DNA of 55,001 bases, from positions 1 to 55,001 of the forward strand of contig NZ_JAMJPJ010000022.1 in assembly GCF_023555005.1 (NCBI RefSeq), written 5' to 3'. The translations under genes were made by a program, and so were the position numbers. The stretch comes from Halomonas llamarensis. GTDB lineage: Bacteria > Pseudomonadota > Gammaproteobacteria > Pseudomonadales > Halomonadaceae. Shown in pieces: positions 31,507 to 41,178 of this stretch. The notes under the pieces were generated by a model, which saw nothing but the letters and a program-made list of their open reading frames with translations, was not told the origin of the DNA and made no database searches. Position 1 is the first letter of the stretch. Each line of letters starts with the position of its first letter.

Positions 31507-31860
31507 TTACACCATAAAAGAGGCGCCACAGCCGCAGGTGGTGGTGGCGTTAGGGTTTTGTACGCGAAAACGGGCGCCCGCCAGACCCTCTTCGTAATCG
31601 ACCGTGGAGCCCACCAAATATTGGTAAGACAGTGGGTCAACCACGAGTGACGCCTCGCCAAACTTGATCAAGGTGTCGTCTTCGGCGACGTTGTCGGCAA
31701 AATCAAACCCGTATTGAAACCCCGAACAGCCGCCGCCCGTCACGTAGACGCGCAGCTTCAACGTGGGGTTACTCTCTTCTGCAATAAGCGCCTTGATGCG
31801 TGTGCGTGCACTATCAGACAGCATCAGCGGCGTGGGGACAAAGGATTCGGCACTGCTCAT
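31507..31860 (-). CDS. erpA: Iron-sulfur cluster insertion protein ErpA
   Basis: 117 residues, A-type carrier. The three conserved cluster ligands are Cys45 ([10 protein letters not shown]), Cys109 and Cys111 (TTCGCGASF). ErpA delivers Fe-S clusters to apoproteins, including IspG/IspH of isoprenoid synthesis, and is essential in Escherichia coli under aerobic growth. It follows argC by about 100 bp in the same direction. Confidence 0.95.
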   Translation of the reverse strand: MSSAESFVPTPLMLSDSARTRIKALIAEESNPTLKLRVYVTGGGCSGFQYGFDFADNVAEDDTLIKFGEASLVVDPLSYQYLVGSTVDYEEGLAGARFRVQNPNATTTCGCGASFMV

Positions 31861-31962
31861 GGAACCTCCCGCGAGCGTGAGGGAATATTGCTATTTAAAA
31901 CGCAATTATGGGTAATTCCTAGTAAAACAGTCAACTTTATCGAGATATTAGCGTGCCACCGT

Positions 31963-33009
31963 TCAGGGCATCAGCGCTGGGGCGTCAAGGCCTAGCGTCT
32001 CTTTTAACCCGAACATCAGGTTAAGGTTTTGAATTGCTTGACCGGAAGCGCCTTTCACCAAGTTATCAATCACCGACAGTACCACGGTATTGCCGTTATC
32101 GGGGCGATGAACCGCCAAGCGGCAGGTATTAATGCCTTTTACGCTGCGGGTTTCCGGATGGCTGCCGGTGGGCATCACATCGACAAACGGCTCATTGGCG
32201 TAGCGCGCTTCAAACAGTTCTTGAAGTTCTTGTGCTTGAAGTTCTTGCGGCTCGGCCTTGAGCTTGCCATAGAGTGTAGCGTGGATACCGCGAATCATCG
32301 GCGTTAAGTGCGGCACAAAGGTAAGCCCTACACTGCTGCCTTGAATATCGGCTAGCCCCTGGCGGATTTCTGGCAGGTGGCGGTGGCCAGAGGCGCCGTA
32401 GGCTTTCATGGATTCGCTCGCTTCGGCGAGTAGCGATGGCACTTTGGCACCGCGCCCCGCGCCAGTAACGCCAGATTTACAGTCAGCAATAAGCTGCGTT
32501 GAATCAATTAGGCCGGCTTCTAACAGCGGCAAGTAACCCAGCTGTACCGCGGTGGGGTAACAGCCAGGCACGGCGATCAAGCGCGCGCGTTTGATCGCTT
32601 CGCGATGCATCTCAGGCAAGCCGTAAACGGCTTCATTGAGAAGCTCGGGGGCGCCGTGAGGCTGGTTGTACCAGTGACTCCACTCATCCACATCGCGTAG
32701 ACGAAAGTCGGCGGATAAATCGATCACGCGGGTGCCATTTTGTAAAAGCTCACCGGCCAAGGCGTGGGCAACGCCGTGGGGCGTGGCGAAAAACACGGCG
32801 TCCATCGCGCCAAGCATTTTGGCGTCGGGCTCGCTGAAAGTGAGCGTGTTGTAGTGGCCGCGTAAGTTGGGGTACATATCGCATACCTTAACGCCTGTTT
32901 CCGAGCGCGAGGTGATCGCCTCGACACTAACTTCAGGGTGCTGGGAAAGCAGCCGTAAAAGTTCAACGCCGGTATAACCGGTACCGCCGACAATACCTAC
33001 TTTAATCAC
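31963..33009 (-). CDS. argC: N-acetyl-gamma-glutamyl-phosphate reductase
   Basis: 348 residues from the GTG at 33009, preceded by AAGGAG at 6 bases; the family's usual length is about 334-350. The NADP site is [14 protein letters not shown] (near residue 5) and the catalytic Cys is Cys150 in [10 protein letters not shown]. It makes N-acetylglutamate semialdehyde in arginine synthesis. Divergent from the chloride-channel gene, 181 bp away. Confidence 0.96.
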   Translation of the reverse strand: MIKVGIVGGTGYTGVELLRLLSQHPEVSVEAITSRSETGVKVCDMYPNLRGHYNTLTFSEPDAKMLGAMDAVFFATPHGVAHALAGELLQNGTRVIDLSADFRLRDVDEWSHWYNQPHGAPELLNEAVYGLPEMHREAIKRARLIAVPGCYPTAVQLGYLPLLEAGLIDSTQLIADCKSGVTGAGRGAKVPSLLAEASESMKAYGASGHRHLPEIRQGLADIQGSSVGLTFVPHLTPMIRGIHATLYGKLKAEPQELQAQELQELFEARYANEPFVDVMPTGSHPETRSVKGINTCRLAVHRPDNGNTVVLSVIDNLVKGASGQAIQNLNLMFGLKETLGLDAPALMP

Positions 33010-33190
33010 ACTCAACTCCTTACGGTTTGCGCTATTTGTGCCTCGTTGATAACAGTCTGAGCTTGAAAACAACCTGTTGCACGCTTTTTAGCTATGATAC
33101 ACAAGAGAGGGATAGGAAATAGAGTCGTCAGAAGCGTCGTAACAAGTGTGGTAACAAAAGAGCACAAGATTAAGAACAAGGATGGTGTGC

Positions 33191-35029
33191 GTGTCACGTT
33201 TTTCGCGGTCAGATTTTACCCTTGAGGGTTTTCGTCGCCAGCTCGCCAATGTGGATGCACTTCCGCAGCTTTGCGTGCTGGGGCTGGCGTCCGGGGTTAT
33301 TACGGGGGCATTGATGGTGGGTTTTCGGCTACTGCTGGAAGCCGGTGCCACGCTATATATGCCGGAAGGCAAACCTGAGGCGTTTGAGGGGCTTTCTCCC
33401 TGGTTGCGTGCACTGTTACCTGTGATCGCCGTTACGCTCGTGGGGGGGCTGCTTTATCGGCAGAAAGCCAAAGCGCGCAATCTTGGCGTTAGTCATGTGA
33501 TTGAGCGCTTGACCTATCACCAAGGGCGCTTTCCACTGTGTAACTGGCTTAACCAATGGTGGGTGGGCGTGGTGTCGGTCCTCGGTGGCCTGTCGGCGGG
33601 GCGCGAAGGGCCGGCGATTCATCTGGGTGCGGCAGCGTCGAGCGGTTTAGGCCAACAACTGCGCCTGCCGCACAATAGCCTGCGAGTGCTGGTGGCGTGC
33701 GGCACGGCAGCAGGTATTTCCGCTTCGTTTAACACCCCGATTGCCGGGGTCATCTTTGCCATGGAAGTGGTGATGATGGAATACACCTTGATGAGCTTCA
33801 TGCCGGTTATTTTGGCATCTACCATGGGCGCATTGGTGGCGCAGTTGGCGTATGGCAGCGCGCCGGCGTTTAGTATTCCAGACGTCGCGCTGAATTCGTT
33901 TCTGAATTTGCCGTGGGTGGTTGTCATGGGGCTGGCGATTGGTCTCCTGGCGGGGCTTTTTATTCATGTTTCTCGTAGTGTGTGGATTCGACACCAGCCA
34001 TTGTGGTTGCGCTTAGGCGCAACGGGCGTGTTAACCAGCGCGGTTGCCTGGTTTTTCCCCGAGGTGCAGGGGATCGGCTACGATAGCGTAGCGGCCGTGT
34101 TGGATAATCAGCTGACGATTTCCGTGTTGCTCGCGCTGGTGGTATTTAAACTGATTCTCACCGCGTTAACCGTGGCGGGCGGTGTGCCGATTGGCATTAT
34201 TGGCCCAGTACTGGTGATTGGTGCTGCCGTTGGGTCACTTACCGGGCTATTCGGTGGGATTATTTGGCCTAATAGAGCGGCTGACCCGGCGATATTTGCC
34301 ATGCTGGGAATGGCCGCGATGATGGGGGCTGTGCTACAGGCGCCGCTTGCGGCGTTGATGGCACTGTTAGAACTGACTCATACACCCAATATCATGCTGC
34401 CGGGGATGCTGGCGGTGGTGGTAGCGTGCCTCACCTCGCGCCAGCTCACCGGCTGCGAAGGTTTTTTTATCAGCTCGGTGCGTTACGGCTTGCATCCGCT
34501 TCAGCAGCCGCTGATGCAAGCGCTTTCACGGGTATCGGTACCGGCGGTGATGGAGCGCAGTGTGGTGCGTACCGAGCGTATGGTGTCCCACGCGCAGGTG
34601 CGCAAACTATTGCAAACTAACCCTGTTTGGATCGTGATTGAACGTTCGACGCGCGAGAAACCGGTGCTGGCGCTTAAAGCCGCGGAACTGGCCCGTTGGT
34701 TGATAGACCATGAAGTTTCTCAAACGCCGGAAGAAATCGCACAAGAGAAGATCGACCTATTGGAAATTCCGGGCAAGCGCCTAGAGATAGCACCCATCAG
34801 CCTGCAAGCCACCCTTTCCGAAGCGTTTATAACGCTGCAGAATGACGCCCTTGGCGCTCTTTATGTGGTGCATGGTTACCGGCCGAAGCAGCGCCGCATT
34901 TCGGGTATCATCACCCGTGGCGCCATTGAGCGTTATTATCAGTACTCCTATTCGCAGCACGCACAAGACAAAAACGCGGATACACCCAACGACACCTCAG
35001 ACAGCAAGCGAGAAGGGGGACAGCGCTAA
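33191..35029 (+). CDS. ClC-family chloride channel/transporter with CBS-like tail
   Basis: About 612 residues. The ClC core has the conserved GREGPAIHLGAAASS and, ahead of it, a gating region and about ten membrane helices; the C-terminal ~190 residues resemble a CBS pair (with QTPEEIAQEKID linking them). Starts are ambiguous: ATG at 33182, GTG at 33185 or GTG at 33191; the last is chosen because AAGGA lies 8 bases upstream. It moves chloride, possibly in exchange for protons. For a likely halophile, chloride homeostasis fits. Followed 26 bp later by hemJ. Confidence 0.88.
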   Translation: MSRFSRSDFTLEGFRRQLANVDALPQLCVLGLASGVITGALMVGFRLLLEAGATLYMPEGKPEAFEGLSPWLRALLPVIAVTLVGGLLYRQKAKARNLGVSHVIERLTYHQGRFPLCNWLNQWWVGVVSVLGGLSAGREGPAIHLGAAASSGLGQQLRLPHNSLRVLVACGTAAGISASFNTPIAGVIFAMEVVMMEYTLMSFMPVILASTMGALVAQLAYGSAPAFSIPDVALNSFLNLPWVVVMGLAIGLLAGLFIHVSRSVWIRHQPLWLRLGATGVLTSAVAWFFPEVQGIGYDSVAAVLDNQLTISVLLALVVFKLILTALTVAGGVPIGIIGPVLVIGAAVGSLTGLFGGIIWPNRAADPAIFAMLGMAAMMGAVLQAPLAALMALLELTHTPNIMLPGMLAVVVACLTSRQLTGCEGFFISSVRYGLHPLQQPLMQALSRVSVPAVMERSVVRTERMVSHAQVRKLLQTNPVWIVIERSTREKPVLALKAAELARWLIDHEVSQTPEEIAQEKIDLLEIPGKRLEIAPISLQATLSEAFITLQNDALGALYVVHGYRPKQRRISGIITRGAIERYYQYSYSQHAQDKNADTPNDTSDSKREGGQR

Positions 35030-35055
35030 GCGACCCCTATGCGCAAGGAGCCACA

Positions 35056-35487
35056 ATGTATTTATGGGTAAAAGCGATCCACTTGATCGCCATGGTCACT
35101 TGGTTTGCCGCGCTGTTTTATCTGCCGCGCTTGTACGTTTATCACGCCATGGCGCGAGATAAAAACGAGACGACCAGCATGGAAACGTTCAAAATCATGG
35201 AGCGTAAGCTCTACCGCGGCATTATGACGCCCTCCATGATTGTCGTGCTGATCTTCGGTGGCTGGATGCTGTTTCTCAACCCCGCTTGGCTCAGCCAAGG
35301 CTGGATGCACACCAAACTCTTACTGGTCGTGCTGCTGGTCGCGTATCACCACGTTTGTTTGATCTATTTAAAGCAATTCGCGCAAGATCGCTGCAAAAAA
35401 GGCAACGTTTTTTTCCGCTGGTTTAACGAGCTGCCGGTAGTGGCCCTGCTTATTATCGTTATTCTGGCCGTGCTTAAGCCGTACTGA
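35056..35487 (+). CDS. hemJ: Protoporphyrinogen oxidase HemJ
   Basis: 143 residues, four membrane helices. The HemJ/UPF0093 family features are the N-terminal His (KAIHLIAMVTWFA) and the conserved HTKL (MHTKLLLV) and AYHH segments. HemJ converts protoporphyrinogen IX to protoporphyrin IX in heme synthesis in bacteria lacking HemG/HemY. The stop shares one base with the next start (TGATG), so it is coupled to thiD; hemL follows. Confidence 0.93.
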   Translation: MYLWVKAIHLIAMVTWFAALFYLPRLYVYHAMARDKNETTSMETFKIMERKLYRGIMTPSMIVVLIFGGWMLFLNPAWLSQGWMHTKLLLVVLLVAYHHVCLIYLKQFAQDRCKKGNVFFRWFNELPVVALLIIVILAVLKPY

Positions 35488-36305
35488 TGCGAAAGCCGCT
35501 ACCCCCTGTTGTATTGGTATTAGCTGGCCATGACCCCACCGGTGGCGCTGGCATTATCGCCGATAGTGAAGCCATTGCCGCCGCCGGTGGCTGGGCGGTT
35601 ACGGTGCCCACAGCCCTCACGGTGCAGAATCTTCACGATGTGCAACGCGTTATCCCTACCAGCCCGGATTCGATACTCGCGATGGTAGACGCGCTGGGTG
35701 AGTGGCCGGTGGCGGCGATTAAACTCGGATTGATCGCTGATGAAGCCACGCTTTTTGCGGTGGAAAAGGCCGTGCGGCGTTTTCCCGGTGTGCCGGTGGT
35801 GGCGGACCCGGTGATAAAAGCCGGCGGTGGAACTGAGTTATCCACACCCGCTTTGTGCCGAGCCTACAGACAGCGCTTGTTACCCCTTGTGGATATCTTA
35901 ACGCCCAACCGTTACGAGCTTACCCAGCTGACACCGGACGTCCAGAAACCCGATGACGATACCGCCCGCGCGGTGGCGTTGATGTCACACGGTTGCCAAG
36001 CGATTCTAGTGACTGCCACTGATAACCCGCGCCCAGGCTGCGACCAGCAGCAAATTACCCACACCCTGCATATGCCCGATACCACACGTCAATGGCAGTG
36101 GCCGCGCCTGCCGGAACAGTTTCACGGCTCGGGTTGTACGCTGGCGTCATCGCTTGCCGCGCGTTTGGCCGTCGGTGAACGCTTACTAAGTGCCTGCGAG
36201 CAGGCGCAACACTTTACCTGGGAAAGTCTGTCACACGGCTATTATCAAGGCAGTGGCCAAGCGTTACCCCATCGCTTTTTTGACGCCCATTTTTTTACCC
36301 GATAA
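35487..36305 (+). CDS. thiD: Hydroxymethylpyrimidine/phosphomethylpyrimidine kinase
   Basis: 272 residues, ribokinase fold. The N-terminal AGHDPTGGAGIIAD binds HMP and the C-terminal HGSGCTLASSLAARLA forms the anion hole. It phosphorylates HMP and HMP-P in thiamine synthesis. It is translationally coupled to hemJ, an unusual pairing with heme genes on both sides that may reflect shared position rather than shared function. Confidence 0.92.
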   Translation: MRKPLPPVVLVLAGHDPTGGAGIIADSEAIAAAGGWAVTVPTALTVQNLHDVQRVIPTSPDSILAMVDALGEWPVAAIKLGLIADEATLFAVEKAVRRFPGVPVVADPVIKAGGGTELSTPALCRAYRQRLLPLVDILTPNRYELTQLTPDVQKPDDDTARAVALMSHGCQAILVTATDNPRPGCDQQQITHTLHMPDTTRQWQWPRLPEQFHGSGCTLASSLAARLAVGERLLSACEQAQHFTWESLSHGYYQGSGQALPHRFFDAHFFTR

Positions 36306-36357
36306 GTTTTATATAAACGTTTACATATAATCCATTTCTCATCACCGAGAGGACGCC

Positions 36358-37644
36358 ATGACCACATCAGCCGAACTGTTTGACCGTGCCAGTCGCCATA
36401 TCCCCGGCGGCGTTAACTCCCCCGTGCGCGCGTTTAAAGGGCTGCACCGCCCGCCGATTTTTATGGAGCGCGCCCAGGGCGCGTATCTGTTTGACGTGGA
36501 AGGCAACCGCTATGTCGATTATGTCGGCTCGTGGGGGCCAATGATTACCGGCCACGCCGACCAAGATGTGCTCGCCGCGGTGCGCGCGCGGCTGGATAAC
36601 GGCCTCTCTTTCGGCACGCCGACAGAAATCGAAACCACCATGGCCGATTTGATTTGCGAGATGATTCCGTCGATGGAAATGGTCCGCATGACAAGCTCCG
36701 GCACCGAAGCCACCATGTCGGCGATCCGCTTGGCGCGCGGCTACACCGGCCGCGATAAGATCGTGAAGTTTGAAGGCAACTACCACGGCCACTCCGATTC
36801 ATTGCTGGTCAAAGCCGGCTCCGGCGCGCTCACCCACGGCGAGCCGAGTTCACCGGGTGTGCCAGCGTCTCTTGCCGAGCATACGGTCACGCTGTCGTTT
36901 AATGACCCTGAAGGCGTGCAAGCCTGCTTTGACGAGATCGGCGATCAAGTCGCGTGCATTATTGTGGAGCCGGTGGCAGGCAACATGAACTGCATCCCGC
37001 CACAGCCCGAATTTCTTGAAACGCTGCGCCGGGTGTGTAACGAGCACGGCAGCGTGCTGATTTTTGACGAAGTGATGACCGGCTTTCGTGTCGCCCTCGG
37101 CGGTGCCCAGGCGCACTACAATGTAACGCCGGATTTAACCTGTTTGGGCAAGATCGTCGGTGGCGGTATGCCCGTCGGTGCCTTTGGTGGTAAGCGCGCG
37201 ATTATGGAACAGATTTCCCCGCTTGGGCCGATTTACCACGCAGGCACGCTTTCGGGAAACCCGCTGGCGATGGCGGCGGGAGTGACACTATTGAATAAGC
37301 TTCAGGTACCGGGCTTTCACGATGCGCTGGCTCAACGCGTCGATACCTTACGTTTCGGCTTGCAAGAGCGGGCCGATGCCGCCGGTGTGCCGATGATCAC
37401 GCAATCCGCTGGCGGTATGTTCGGGGTATTTTTCACCGCGCAATCGCGGGTGGATAACTTCGCCCAAGCCACTGCGTGCGACCCGGAAATGTTCCGCCGT
37501 TTCTTTAGCGCCATGCTGGATCACGGCGTGTATTTAGCCCCTTCCGCATTTGAGGCCGGCTTTATGTCCAGCGCCCACACTGCCGAGGATATTCAGCTCA
37601 CTCTGGATGCGGCTGAAAAAGCCTTTGCGCTGATGGCGTCGTAA
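36358..37644 (+). CDS. hemL: Glutamate-1-semialdehyde 2,1-aminomutase
   Basis: 428 residues. The PLP-binding Lys265 ([13 protein letters not shown]) is in the same position as in Escherichia coli HemL, and [12 protein letters not shown] near the N terminus is the family signature. It makes 5-aminolevulinate in the C5 route to heme. GAGAGGA lies ahead of the ATG, and a TATAAT at 36326-36331 in the short gap may be the -10 of its own promoter. Confidence 0.97.
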   Translation: MTTSAELFDRASRHIPGGVNSPVRAFKGLHRPPIFMERAQGAYLFDVEGNRYVDYVGSWGPMITGHADQDVLAAVRARLDNGLSFGTPTEIETTMADLICEMIPSMEMVRMTSSGTEATMSAIRLARGYTGRDKIVKFEGNYHGHSDSLLVKAGSGALTHGEPSSPGVPASLAEHTVTLSFNDPEGVQACFDEIGDQVACIIVEPVAGNMNCIPPQPEFLETLRRVCNEHGSVLIFDEVMTGFRVALGGAQAHYNVTPDLTCLGKIVGGGMPVGAFGGKRAIMEQISPLGPIYHAGTLSGNPLAMAAGVTLLNKLQVPGFHDALAQRVDTLRFGLQERADAAGVPMITQSAGGMFGVFFTAQSRVDNFAQATACDPEMFRRFFSAMLDHGVYLAPSAFEAGFMSSAHTAEDIQLTLDAAEKAFALMAS

Positions 37645-37670
37645 CTGTAAGTCGATGTCAGGAGATTCCG

Positions 37671-38294
37671 ATGACAGTAGACAGAACGTTGGTACTGGCC
37701 AGCGGTAATGCGGGAAAGTTACGTGAGTTCAACCAGTTGCTTGCGCCGCTGGGGATGGATGTGCGCCCGCAGGCGGATTTTGGCGTGGCAGATGTTGCCG
37801 AAACTGGGCTGACGTTTGTGGAGAATGCGCTGATTAAAGCACGGGCGGCGAGCGCGGCAAGTGGTTTGCCGGCGCTGGCCGACGATTCCGGCCTGGAAGT
37901 GGATGCCTTAAACGGTGCACCGGGGATTTATTCGGCGCGCTATGCCGGTGAGCCGAAAAGCGATGCGCGCAACAACGCCAAACTGATTGACGCTTTGCAC
38001 GACGGCGTTGAAGGCCAGCGCAGCGGGCGCTATTGGTGTGTATTGGTGTATTTGCGCCACCCGGAAGACCCGGTGCCGATCATTGTGCAGCGCAGCTGGG
38101 AAGGCGAGATTCTCGCCCACCCACGTGGGGAGGGTGGCTTCGGTTATGACCCACTTTTTTGGCTGCCCGATCACGCCATGAGCGCCGCTGAAATGCCCGC
38201 TGAAAGCAAAAACCGTGTTAGCCACCGCGGCCGTGCGCTTAAGGCCCTGGTGGACATGCTAGAGGTGGAAACATCGCAGGTGGCGCATGGCTGA
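37671..38294 (+). CDS. rdgB: XTP/dITP pyrophosphatase (non-canonical purine NTP)
   Basis: 207 residues of the RdgB/HAM1 family. The substrate-binding ASGNAGKLREF lies at 11-21 and the metal site near ALADDSGLEVDAL; SHRGRAL is at the C terminus. It removes deaminated purine nucleotides from the pool. It overlaps hemW by 8 bp. Confidence 0.96.
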   Translation: MTVDRTLVLASGNAGKLREFNQLLAPLGMDVRPQADFGVADVAETGLTFVENALIKARAASAASGLPALADDSGLEVDALNGAPGIYSARYAGEPKSDARNNAKLIDALHDGVEGQRSGRYWCVLVYLRHPEDPVPIIVQRSWEGEILAHPRGEGGFGYDPLFWLPDHAMSAAEMPAESKNRVSHRGRALKALVDMLEVETSQVAHG

Positions 38295-39453
38295 ATTGCC
38301 GCCGCTATCGCTTTATATCCACACGCCGTGGTGCGTGCGCAAGTGCCCGTATTGCGACTTTAACTCTCATGAGTCCAATCATCGCGAGTTGCCTGAAGAG
38401 GCCTACTTGCGCGCACTGATTGCCGATTTTGATGCGGATCTTCCACTTGCCGCCGAGCGCCCGTTAGTCTCGATCTTTATCGGCGGCGGCACACCGAGTC
38501 TTCTGTCGCCGCGTTTTTATCATGTGTTGCTTGAGGCAATACAAGCGCGGTTATCGTTTGCCCCTGACATCGAAATCACCTTAGAAGCTAACCCCGGTAC
38601 CACCGAGCAGCACCGTTTTACAGGCTATCGCGAGGCGGGCATTAACCGGCTTTCGCTGGGTGTACAGAGTTTTCATGCTGAACAGCTTGAAGCGCTGGGC
38701 CGTATTCACAGCGGCGAGGAAGCAGCTGCTGCCGTCGAGCAGGCAAGGGCGGCGGGTTTTCGCAACATTAATATCGATTTGATGCACGGCTTGCCAGGGC
38801 AGACCCCCGAACGTGCGCTTGCCGATATCGATCAAGCACTCGCGCTCGCGCCTGAGCACCTTTCCTGGTATCAAATCACTCTTGAGCCCAATACCGCTTT
38901 CCACTCTCACCCGCCCGTTCTTCCCGAAGAGGAGGCACTGTGGGAGATTCAAGACCAAGGGCACGAGCGCCTGGAAACCGCCGGTTTTTCACGTTACGAA
39001 ATTTCCGCCTATGGCAAACCCGGGCGCGAAAGCCGTCATAACATGAACTATTGGCAGTTTGGCGATTATCTGGGTATTGGGGCTGGCGCGCACAGCAAGC
39101 TCAGCCATATGCGTGATAACAGCGAATGGGTCATTGAGCGACGTTGGAAAACCCGCCAGCCCGAGGCTTACCTGCAGCGCTTGGGTGACCTTCGCGGTTT
39201 TGTTGCCGGAAAACGTGAAGTCAACGTGGCCGAGCTTCCGCTTGAATTTTCTATGAACGCGCTGCGTTTGACCGACGGTGTGCCGATAGCCCTATGGTCG
39301 GCGTACACGGGTCAGCCAGAAGCTGTGCTAAATAAACGCTTACAAAGTGCCTACAAAAAAGGACTTTTAGAGGAAACAGCGAAAAGTCTTAGGGCATCCC
39401 CGCAAGGCCTACTATTCTTAAACGAGTTGCTGGCCGAGATCAGCGATGAATAA
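38287..39453 (+). CDS. hemW: Radical-SAM heme chaperone HemW
   Basis: 388 residues. The radical-SAM cluster ligands are Cys16, Cys20 and Cys23 (CVRKCPYC), and GGGTPSLL and HNMNYW are present. The motif, which lacks the extra fourth Cys of HemN, marks it as HemW rather than coproporphyrinogen dehydrogenase. HemW delivers heme to respiratory proteins. Its start overlaps rdgB, and it completes a heme-related group with hemJ and hemL. Confidence 0.94.
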   Translation: MAELPPLSLYIHTPWCVRKCPYCDFNSHESNHRELPEEAYLRALIADFDADLPLAAERPLVSIFIGGGTPSLLSPRFYHVLLEAIQARLSFAPDIEITLEANPGTTEQHRFTGYREAGINRLSLGVQSFHAEQLEALGRIHSGEEAAAAVEQARAAGFRNINIDLMHGLPGQTPERALADIDQALALAPEHLSWYQITLEPNTAFHSHPPVLPEEEALWEIQDQGHERLETAGFSRYEISAYGKPGRESRHNMNYWQFGDYLGIGAGAHSKLSHMRDNSEWVIERRWKTRQPEAYLQRLGDLRGFVAGKREVNVAELPLEFSMNALRLTDGVPIALWSAYTGQPEAVLNKRLQSAYKKGLLEETAKSLRASPQGLLFLNELLAEISDE

Positions 39454-39485
39454 TGAATTCTTTGTGACACATGAAGGAGTGAGTG

Positions 39486-40172
39486 ATGCGTTTTTATCGT
39501 CTTTTAACGCCGATTGCGGCCGCTTTATTGGTGGCGGGTTGCGCCACCAATGACCCCTACGGTGGGCAAACGCAGCGCTCTAGCACCGCAACGGGTACCG
39601 GCATTGGTGCCGCTGTTGGTGCGGTTGCCGGGGCCCTTTCGGGTGATGGCAGCACCAGCCGCCGTGACCGTGCGCTTATTGGTGCCGCTGTTGGCGCGGC
39701 AGCCGGTGCTGGCGTAGGTGCTTATATGGATCGCCAAGAGAATCAACTGCGCGATAGCTTACAAGGCTCGCGTATCGAAATTGACCGCCGTGGTGACGAA
39801 ATTGTGCTCAACATGCCAAGCAGCGTGACCTTTGGCTTTGATTCCAGTGAGCTAACCTCACAAGCACGCAGTTCGCTCAACGACGTATCTAACGTGCTGC
39901 GTGAATACACCGATACGCGCGTCAATGTTGCTGGTCACACCGATAGCACGGGCAATGCTAATTATAATCAACGCTTATCCGAGCGTCGCGCCCAAGCCGT
40001 GGGTGGCTATCTTAGCCAAACCGGGGTTTCATCCACACGCTTAAACATGATGGGTTACGGCGAGGACCAGCCTGTTGCCAGCAATAACACAGAGCAAGGA
40101 CGCGCGCAGAACCGCCGTGTTGAGATTACCCTCACGCCGACGGAAGGCGCCCAGGACTATCAGGCTCAGTAA
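39486..40172 (+). CDS. OmpA-family lipoprotein (YiaD-like)
   Basis: About 228 residues from the ATG at 39486, with GGAG 6 bases upstream (a GTG 3 bases earlier is possible). A signal peptide ends at the lipobox LLVAGC, making Cys19 the lipidated residue. A glycine-zipper pair (residues about 36-78, GIGAAVGAVAGAL and GAAVGAAAGAGVGAY) precedes an OmpA-like domain (about 113-218: VAGHTDSTGN, then LSERRAQAV, then GRAQNRRVEI) that binds peptidoglycan. It tethers the outer membrane to the wall. A terminator follows. Confidence 0.9.
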   Translation: MRFYRLLTPIAAALLVAGCATNDPYGGQTQRSSTATGTGIGAAVGAVAGALSGDGSTSRRDRALIGAAVGAAAGAGVGAYMDRQENQLRDSLQGSRIEIDRRGDEIVLNMPSSVTFGFDSSELTSQARSSLNDVSNVLREYTDTRVNVAGHTDSTGNANYNQRLSERRAQAVGGYLSQTGVSSTRLNMMGYGEDQPVASNNTEQGRAQNRRVEITLTPTEGAQDYQAQ

Positions 40173-40259
40173 TGATTAGTCTCAGTAACACGTATTAGCG
40201 CAATAAAACGATCCACAGCCGGTTACACTAAGCGGTTGTTAATAAGTGTTTAAACTTCA

Positions 40260-40284
40260 GCCCGCTACTTTTTGGCGGGCTTTT
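40260..40284 (+). terminator. Terminator after the OmpA-like lipoprotein gene
   Basis: Stem GCCCGC (40260-40265) and GCGGGC (40275-40280) with a T-rich loop is followed by TTTTC and further T. It separates the lipoprotein gene from rlmJ. Confidence 0.85.
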
Positions 40285-40313
40285 CTTTGGTTTTATTAAT
40301 TTTTTAGGGTCAC

Positions 40314-41159
40314 ATGCTTTCTTATCAGCACGCCTACCATGCCGGTAATTTTGCCGATGTGCATAAGCATTTAACGTTATTTGCCGTCGTTGATTATTTA
40401 TTACGTAAAAAAACATCCATTACATATATCGATACGCACGCCGGTCGTGGTGTTTATCCTCTTGTATCCAAAGAGAGCCAACGCTTGCAGGAGTATCGCG
40501 AAGGCGTTGAGAAACTCTGGCAAGCCAAGCGTACCCTTAACGACCCGCTTTTGCGGCAGTGGTGCGATGCCCTATCTTCCCTTCAACCCTCATCCGCGGC
40601 GATAACGCACTACCCAGGCTCGCCGTGGTGGTTGCATCAGCGTTTACGCGGGCAGGATACGCTGCAGCTTTTTGAGCTCCATCCCGGTGAGCACCGCTAC
40701 CTAGAAGACCAAAGACTGAGTGAGAACGCCACGCGCACCTATGGTGATGGCCTGGCCGGTTTGACGCAGCGCTTGCCCGTGGCGACCCCACGGCTATGCG
40801 TGCTGATTGATCCCAGTTACGAACGTAAAGGCGAGTATCAAGAGGTTGTTGAGGCGGTGGTGCAGGCAATGAAAAAAGCGCGCCACGCCGTCGTCATGAT
40901 TTGGTACCCGCTGCTGCCGGCGGCGCACCACCACGCGTTGCTTGAGGGGCTTGCTGCCAGCGGTATACGCAAAATCTGGCATAGCGTGCTCTGCCTTCGC
41001 TCACCTGGCGAACAGCGCCACGGTATGTACGGCAGCGGCATGCTGGTGATTAATCCGCCCTGGGGGCTAGATGAGCGCCTTGCGGCGGCTATGCGCGAAA
41101 TGACGCCACTTTTAGGGCCATACTGCCACTACCGCGCCGACTGGTTGGTAGGGGAATAG
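40314..41159 (+). CDS. rlmJ: 23S rRNA (adenine2030-N6)-methyltransferase
   Basis: 281 residues, YhiR family. N-terminal MLSYQHAYHAGNFADVHKH is the family signature; the catalytic (D/N)PP(Y/F) motif reads DPSYE in IDPSYERKGEY, a known variant type. It methylates A2030 of 23S rRNA and was once linked to use of extracellular DNA as food. It converges on mnmE, whose stop is 20 bp away. Confidence 0.94.
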   Translation: MLSYQHAYHAGNFADVHKHLTLFAVVDYLLRKKTSITYIDTHAGRGVYPLVSKESQRLQEYREGVEKLWQAKRTLNDPLLRQWCDALSSLQPSSAAITHYPGSPWWLHQRLRGQDTLQLFELHPGEHRYLEDQRLSENATRTYGDGLAGLTQRLPVATPRLCVLIDPSYERKGEYQEVVEAVVQAMKKARHAVVMIWYPLLPAAHHHALLEGLAASGIRKIWHSVLCLRSPGEQRHGMYGSGMLVINPPWGLDERLAAAMREMTPLLGPYCHYRADWLVGE

Positions 41160-41178
41160 CTGCGTGGGGCTAAAGGCA

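Noticed and set aside
35838..35846. Perfect DnaA box inside thiD
   Set aside because: Single perfect boxes also occur in mnmG (27333-27341), mnmE (41444-41452) and dnaA (46690-46698); isolated copies are not origin evidence and only the intergenic clusters were kept.
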